The notes beneath the pieces are model-generated. The model was not told where the DNA came from and did not search any database. It saw nothing but the letters and a program-made list of their open reading frames with translations. A program made the position numbers and the translations under genes. This document shows positions 7,395 to 11,185 of a stretch of DNA of 11,185 nt, one piece after another. The stretch's first letter is position 1. Every line of letters starts with the position of its first letter. The stretch is from Bacteroidales bacterium (GTDB lineage: Bacteria > Bacteroidota > Bacteroidia > Bacteroidales > UBA7960), in NCBI GenBank assembly GCA_003557805.1, contig PWNY01000313.1:1-11185 (forward strand). Direction: 5' to 3'.

Positions 7395-8104
7395 CCCCCT
7401 GTATTTTTATCTTTATTGGGTATTTCCTCTTTTTGGGGAATATTATCTTTATTGGAAATATCCTTATTGTTGATATTACTCCCTTTATTGAAGATATCCA
7501 ACTCATTTATCCCGTGGTGCTCATGGGGAACACCCTGCCCTGCCACGTAATGGACAAGATCGGGAAAGAATGCCCTGAACTCGGCCCCGAACTCCTCGTA
7601 GTTCTGCAATAGTTCATCGACAGCTGTCTCCATACCACTGTCAAATGGGGTGCGCCTGGCCATACCGCCGAAGTTGAGGCTCAGCCTGTCAGGGTCAGCG
7701 TAATTGACCAGCCAGTTGTTCTCTATCATAAAGGGCAGTATGTAACGGGCCCTGGGAGGCAGTATATCCACACTGTCGCTGAGGATAGCATATGCGGTCT
7801 CAACATAGGCGGCAAGATTATGGGATGAGTAATCCTTCCAGTTGCTGGCCAGGAAGTGGTCGTAATACATATCCACCACCACCCCGGAATAGAGCCGGTA
7901 TTTACCCCTTATCCTTGACTTGCTCTTTTTAACCACAGGGTGTGCGTCTGTATACTCGTCTATCTTGCGGTGAAGCTTTATACCCCCGGCAATACCCGGG
8001 CTGTAGCCGTTAATCTGCTGACCCTTGACCATGTCGGCAATGAAGTTGCCGATGATGGTCTCCCTGTCATTGCCGGAAAGATAGAGATGTGCCAGAAAGT
8101 TCAT
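7391..8104 (-). CDS. acpH: Acyl-carrier-protein phosphodiesterase with repetitive C-terminal tail
   Basis: A 237-residue protein of the AcpH/DUF479 family, which removes the 4'-phosphopantetheine arm from holo-ACP in a metal-dependent reaction. Signature blocks are MNFLAHLYLSG (1-11), GNFIADMVKG (19-28), GIKLHRKIDEYTD (41-53), VVVDMYYDHFLASNW (75-89) and NNWLVNYAD (129-137), with conserved His/Asp residues kept. The start is taken at the ATG at 8104, since MNFLAHL is the universal N-terminus of the family; an ATG 36 bp upstream (8140) would add 12 alien residues. E. coli AcpH has 193 residues. The extra ~40 at the C-terminus (about 196-237) are Asn/Lys/Asp-rich hexapeptide repeats. The stop codon (TAG, 7391-7393) overlaps the hldD stop. 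A -33/-7 promoter pair lies directly upstream. Confidence 0.9.
   Translation of the reverse strand: MNFLAHLYLSGNDRETIIGNFIADMVKGQQINGYSPGIAGGIKLHRKIDEYTDAHPVVKKSKSRIRGKYRLYSGVVVDMYYDHFLASNWKDYSSHNLAAYVETAYAILSDSVDILPPRARYILPFMIENNWLVNYADPDRLSLNFGGMARRTPFDSGMETAVDELLQNYEEFGAEFRAFFPDLVHYVAGQGVPHEHHGINELDIFNKGSNINNKDISNKDNIPQKEEIPNKDKNTGG
7406..7495 (-). repeat. Minisatellite of ~18-bp units coding the AcpH tail
   Basis: The 3' end of acpH encodes about five imperfect copies of a hexapeptide of the type I-x-N-K-D-N (IFNKGS, then INNKD, ISNKDN, IPQKEE, IPNKDK; residues 204-233). On the plus strand the unit shows as CTTTATTG recurring with an ATAT(T/C)C block. The copies remain in frame. Tracts like this often vary in copy number between strains by slippage. 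Confidence 0.75.
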
Positions 8105-8122
8105 ATAGATCCCCGCCCTTAA

Positions 8123-8152
8123 CAAATTTAATAACTGCAATATTACAACAAA
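8123..8152 (-). promoter_or_regulatory. Bacteroidetes-type promoter for acpH
   Basis: On the minus strand TTTG (8152-8149) is followed after 18 bp by TAAATTTG (8130-8123). This fits the Bacteroidetes -33 TTTG / -7 TAnnTTTG consensus with near-normal spacing. Transcription would start around 8116, giving a leader of only about 12 nt before the ATG at 8104. This placement supports the shorter start: a start at 8140 would lie upstream of the promoter's -7 box. Confidence 0.5.
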
Positions 8153-8158
8153 GTTTTT

Positions 8159-8166
8159 TAGATTTG
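8159..8166 (+). promoter_or_regulatory. Candidate -7 box for the iorAB-gcvP unit
   Basis: TAGATTTG matches TAnnTTTG exactly, 41 bp before the iorA ATG, giving a leader of about 35 nt. The -33 position has only a weak CTG-like word (around 8135-8137). It interleaves with the acpH promoter on the opposite strand, so expression of the two units could be competitive. Confidence 0.4.
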
Positions 8167-8207
8167 TAGCTTTATGTATTATTCAAACAGTTTTAAAAAA
8201 TATTCAC

Positions 8208-9827
8208 ATGCACAAATTGCTACTACTGGGTGATGAGGCCATTGCCCAGGCCGGAATAGATGCGGGCATGTCAGGGATATTCTCCTATCCGGGCACGCCC
8301 TCCACTGAAATTACTGAATTTGTCCATGCATCCGGGGAAGCCAGGGAAAAGGGGATAGTAGCCCGCTGGGCCGCAAATGAAAAAACAGCCGCAGAGGCTG
8401 CACTTGGTATGTCATACGCAGGCAAGCGCACCATGACCTGCATGAAGCACGTGGGGCTCAACGTGGCAGCGGATGTATTCCTTAATGCCTCCATAACCGG
8501 GGCAAACGGGGGTATTATCTTCGTTGTTGCCGACGACCCCTCGATGCACTCTTCGCAGAACGAGCAGGACTCAAGGGTGTATGGAAAGTTTGCGATGGTG
8601 CCCATACTGGAACCATCAAACCAGCAGGAGGCGTATGATATGGTACACCTGGGCTTTGATATCTCTGAGAGGTTCAGGGTACCGGTAATGATCCGGATCA
8701 CCACCAGGCTTGCTCACTCCCGGTCAGGGGTGGTCCGCAGGGATGGCAGGGAACAGAACAGCCTGCGCCTTCCCGGAGACCTGAAACAGTTCATACTGCT
8801 GCCTGCACTTGCACGCAAAAAATACCAGTCCCTGCTCGATAACCAGCAGGCCTTCCAGGGACTTTCAGAAGAATCTGAATACAATACCTATACCCCAGGG
8901 GAGGATCACTCCCTGGGCATAGTGGCATGCGGGCTTGCATACAACTACCTGATGGAGAACTATCCTGACCGTAAACCGCCATATCCCGTGGTCAAGGTGT
9001 GCCAGTACCCCCTGCCGTACAACAATATTAAAAAACTCTACGATGAATGCGACAGGATACTGGTAATAGAGGAGGGTTATCCCGTAGTCGAGGAGATGCT
9101 CTCAGGCTTTGTTACAGAGGGCAAGAAAATAAGCGGGCGTCTTGACAGCAGCCTTCCCAGGACAGGAGAGCTGAACCCTAATATCGTGGGTGAGGCCCTT
9201 GGCTTTAAGACCGGGGAGCTTTTAAAGGTACCCGGACTGGTCGCAAAACGCCCTCCATCCCTGTGCAAGGGCTGCCCCCATATCGACTCCTTTTTGGGTC
9301 TTAATGAGGCCATGGAGAAATATGGAAAAGGAAAGGTGTTTTCAGATATCGGCTGTTATACTCTCGCGGCACTTCCGCCATACGAGTCGATAAACACCTG
9401 CGTTGACATGGGAGCATCCATAACTATGGCCAAGGGTGCGGCAGATGCGGGACTGGCACCGGCAGTAGCGGTTATAGGGGATTCAACATTCACCCATTCG
9501 GGAATCACAGGGCTGCTGGATGCGGTGAACGACGGCTCGAACATCACCGTGGTGATCCTGGACAATGCAACAACGGGCATGACCGGAGGACAGCCCTCCG
9601 CCGCGCTTGACAAGGTAGAGGATATCTGCAGGGGTGTTGGAGTAGAAGAGGAGCACATCCGCGTTATCAAGCCCCTTCCAAAAAGGCATGAGGAGAACAC
9701 CAGGGTGTTTGCCGAGGAGCTTGCCTACGACGGGGTGTCGGTAATAATACCCCGCAGGGAATGCATTCAGACACTAAACAAGAGAATGCGGCAGAAATTC
9801 AAGGACAAAACCAAAAAAGCTGAATAG
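8208..9827 (+). CDS. iorA: Indolepyruvate:ferredoxin oxidoreductase, alpha (TPP) subunit, no ferredoxin domain
   Basis: A 539-residue catalytic subunit that, with IorB, oxidatively decarboxylates aryl 2-oxoacids to acyl-CoA, CO2 and reduced ferredoxin. The N-terminal pyrimidine-binding domain has FSYPGTPSTEI (25-35) and AANEKTAAEAALG (55-67), with the expected catalytic-type Glu58. TCMKHVGLNVAAD (77-89) and VADDPSMHSSQNEQDSR (107-123) are hallmark IorA blocks. KRPPSLCKGCPH (347-358) carries the conserved C353/C356 pair. The TPP pyrophosphate site is IGDSTFTHSG (423-432) through ILDNATTGMTGGQ (450-462). Archaeal IorA proteins are longer and end in a ferredoxin-like domain with two CxxCxxCxxxC motifs. 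Here the protein stops at about the end of the TPP domain with a basic tail and no such motif. It heads a tight iorA-iorB-gcvP unit; the 2-oxoacid range is inferred from the family. Confidence 0.93.
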   Translation: MHKLLLLGDEAIAQAGIDAGMSGIFSYPGTPSTEITEFVHASGEAREKGIVARWAANEKTAAEAALGMSYAGKRTMTCMKHVGLNVAADVFLNASITGANGGIIFVVADDPSMHSSQNEQDSRVYGKFAMVPILEPSNQQEAYDMVHLGFDISERFRVPVMIRITTRLAHSRSGVVRRDGREQNSLRLPGDLKQFILLPALARKKYQSLLDNQQAFQGLSEESEYNTYTPGEDHSLGIVACGLAYNYLMENYPDRKPPYPVVKVCQYPLPYNNIKKLYDECDRILVIEEGYPVVEEMLSGFVTEGKKISGRLDSSLPRTGELNPNIVGEALGFKTGELLKVPGLVAKRPPSLCKGCPHIDSFLGLNEAMEKYGKGKVFSDIGCYTLAALPPYESINTCVDMGASITMAKGAADAGLAPAVAVIGDSTFTHSGITGLLDAVNDGSNITVVILDNATTGMTGGQPSAALDKVEDICRGVGVEEEHIRVIKPLPKRHEENTRVFAEELAYDGVSVIIPRRECIQTLNKRMRQKFKDKTKKAE

Positions 9828-9829
9828 TG

Positions 9830-10417
9830 ATGAAAAACGATATAATACTCGCCGGAGTCGGCGGCCAGGGAATCCTCTCAATAGCAGCAATAATAGGTTA
9901 TGCCGCGGTTCAGTCAGGCCTGTACCTGAAACAGGCCGAAGTGCACGGCATGAGCCAGAGAGGCGGGGATGTACAATCGCACCTGAGGCTCTCCTCAGAG
10001 GAGATAGCCTCCGACCTTATCCCCCTGGGCGGGGCAGACATGATAATCTCGGTGGAACCCATGGAGTCGCTAAGGTACCTTCCCTACCTGAAGCCCCAGG
10101 GGTGGCTTGTAACCAATACCGAAGTCTTTGTAAACATCCCCAACTACCCTGAAAAAGAGGATGTACTCAAGGAGATAGCCAACCTTCCAAGGCATGTTTC
10201 CCTTGACGCGGATAAGATTGCAGGGGAGATCGGGAACAAAAAGGCGGCCAATGTCGTTGTTCTTGGGGCGGCATCGCCATTTATCGATATCCCCTTTGAA
10301 AAACTGGAGGAGGCGGTGGGCTTCCTCTTTGGCAAAAAAGGTGATGAGCTGGTAGAGATGAACCTGGCAGCGCTCAGGGAGGGACGCAGAATAGCAAAAA
10401 GCAATACTGGAAACTAA
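9830..10417 (+). CDS. iorB: Indolepyruvate:ferredoxin oxidoreductase, beta (gamma-type) subunit
   Basis: A 195-residue partner of IorA from the pyruvate/2-oxoacid ferredoxin oxidoreductase gamma-domain family. The N-terminal glycine loop is ILAGVGGQGIL (5-15), followed by AEVHGMSQRGGDVQSHLR (near 36-53), both diagnostic for IorB. Length is typical of the single-domain subunit (about 190-200). There are no cysteine cluster motifs. A GTG at 9827 overlaps the last base of the iorA stop, and the ATG at 9830 follows it; I take the ATG. This near-zero spacing suggests translational coupling and equal subunit production. It is followed after 12 bp by gcvP. Confidence 0.93.
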   Translation: MKNDIILAGVGGQGILSIAAIIGYAAVQSGLYLKQAEVHGMSQRGGDVQSHLRLSSEEIASDLIPLGGADMIISVEPMESLRYLPYLKPQGWLVTNTEVFVNIPNYPEKEDVLKEIANLPRHVSLDADKIAGEIGNKKAANVVVLGAASPFIDIPFEKLEEAVGFLFGKKGDELVEMNLAALREGRRIAKSNTGN

Positions 10418-10429
10418 AAATATAAAGCT

Positions 10430-11185
10430 ATGATTAGCAACAATTTCATTGAAAGACATAACGGTATCAGGAAGAATGATGAAAAGATAATGCTTGAAAA
10501 GATCGGGATCGAATCGACCAAAAAGCTGATAGACCAGACCATCCCCGAAAGCATCAGGCTGAAAAAGGATCTTGATCTTCCCGACGGGCTCAACGAATAT
10601 GAATATATAAACCACCTTAAGGATATAGGCGCTAAAAACAAGATATACAAGAGCTTTATAGGCATGGGTTACTACAATACCATCATGCCGGGGGTAATAC
10701 AGAGGAACATCCTGGAGAACCCGGGCTGGTACACCTCATATACCCCTTACCAGGCAGAGATATCCCAGGGCCGCCTGGAAGCCCTGCTTAACTTCCAGAC
10801 TGTAATCACCGACCTTACAGGTCTTGAGATCGCCAATGCCTCCCTCCTGGATGAGGCCACAGCGGTGGCTGAGGCAATGATCATGCTGTTCAATGCAAGG
10901 CCGAGGGATGCTGTGAAAAAGGGTGTAAACCGGTTCTTTGTGTCCCGGAGGATGTTCCCCCAGACCATAGATGTGCTGAAAAACAGGGCCACCCCCCTTG
11001 ACATTGAACTGGTCATTGAGGACCACCACCAGGTAAATCTTGATGAGAGCTTCTTTGGGGCTATTTTACAGTACCCTGACCAGTACGGCTCAATAAATGA
11101 CTATACAGATTTTGTATACCAGGCCAAAGAGCTCGGGGTACGCATCGCAGTTGCCGCAGACCTGCTGGGACTCACAATGCTCACC
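10430..11185 (+). CDS. gcvP: Glycine dehydrogenase (decarboxylating), P-protein, N-terminal part
   Basis: The first 252 codons of the PLP-dependent P-protein of the glycine cleavage system, which decarboxylates glycine and passes the aminomethyl group to lipoylated H-protein. The start at 10430 (MISNNFIERHNGIRKND) matches the family N-terminus, although the usual ERHIG is ERHNG here. Strong family blocks follow: FIGMGYYNTIMPGVIQRNIL, NPGWYTSYTPYQAEISQGRL, EALLNFQTVITDLTGLEIAN and ASLLDEATAVAEAM. The PLP lysine lies in the missing C-terminal part; Bacteroidetes GcvP is usually undivided at about 950 residues. The start conforms to the full-length type, but whether the gene is undivided cannot be checked because the window ends. 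The gene lies 12 bp after iorB with no terminator between, so read-through from iorAB is likely. Confidence 0.95.
   Translation, partial: MISNNFIERHNGIRKNDEKIMLEKIGIESTKKLIDQTIPESIRLKKDLDLPDGLNEYEYINHLKDIGAKNKIYKSFIGMGYYNTIMPGVIQRNILENPGWYTSYTPYQAEISQGRLEALLNFQTVITDLTGLEIANASLLDEATAVAEAMIMLFNARPRDAVKKGVNRFFVSRRMFPQTIDVLKNRATPLDIELVIEDHHQVNLDESFFGAILQYPDQYGSINDYTDFVYQAKELGVRIAVAADLLGLTMLT

Noticed and set aside
8105..8140. An upstream start for acpH at 8140
   Set aside because: It would add 12 residues before the family-standard MNFLAHL and would put the start upstream of the candidate -7 box at 8123-8130.
9827..9829. GTG start for iorB
   Set aside because: It overlaps the last base of the iorA stop and is followed directly by an ATG that matches the family N-terminus better. 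The difference is one residue.
10070..10615. A 181-codon minus-strand frame across iorB and gcvP
   Set aside because: It is antisense to two strongly recognised genes and spans their junction; no independent support.

Overview
The window looks like chromosomal DNA from a Bacteroidetes bacterium, most likely of the Bacteroidales type. The protein families fit this: a bitopic M23 peptidase beside alaS with a short MerR regulator downstream, a DUF4143 ATPase remnant of a Bacteroidetes-type subfamily, an undivided GcvP, and a MFS permease with a loop resembling Bacteroidetes surface-protein modules. There are no clear Shine-Dalgarno sites, start codons are preceded by A-rich leaders, and several intergenic gaps hold matches to the Bacteroidetes -7 box TAnnTTTG. 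No tRNA, rRNA, CRISPR array, intact insertion sequence or prophage was seen. Most of the window is ordinary housekeeping sequence.

Layout. Positions 1-2185 (minus) hold alanyl-tRNA synthetase, with its C-terminus beyond the left edge. Divergent from it is a membrane-anchored M23/LytM-type peptidase (2345-3313). A 0.7 kb interval follows with inverted repeats and the C-terminal remnant of a DUF4143 ATPase (about 3482-3985). Next is a small MerR-type regulator (4069-4407) closed by a strong intrinsic terminator. Then comes a two-gene plus-strand unit: an MFSD1-like permease carrying an unusual ~200-residue loop (4485-6419) and the heptose epimerase hldD (6429-7394). An acyl-carrier-protein phosphodiesterase (acpH, minus, 8104-7391) runs tail-to-tail into hldD, and their stop codons overlap by 4 bp. 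Divergent from acpH is a tight unit of iorA, iorB and the start of gcvP (8208 to the right edge).

How the genes work together. Three themes appear: translation (alaS), the cell envelope (M23 peptidase, hldD, possibly the permease), and 2-oxoacid/amino-acid catabolism. IorA and IorB form an indolepyruvate-type ferredoxin oxidoreductase that makes acyl-CoA, CO2 and reduced ferredoxin from aromatic 2-oxoacids. GcvP, 12 bp downstream, decarboxylates glycine. AcpH removes 4'-phosphopantetheine from acyl carrier protein and seems unrelated to its neighbours in function.

The observations most worth a second look are the duplicated beta-rich module in the last predicted periplasmic loop of the permease, the hexapeptide minisatellite that forms the C-terminal tail of AcpH, the IorA without a ferredoxin domain, and the degraded ATPase between the peptidase and the MerR gene. 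I do not see convincing evidence for a wholly new multi-gene system.
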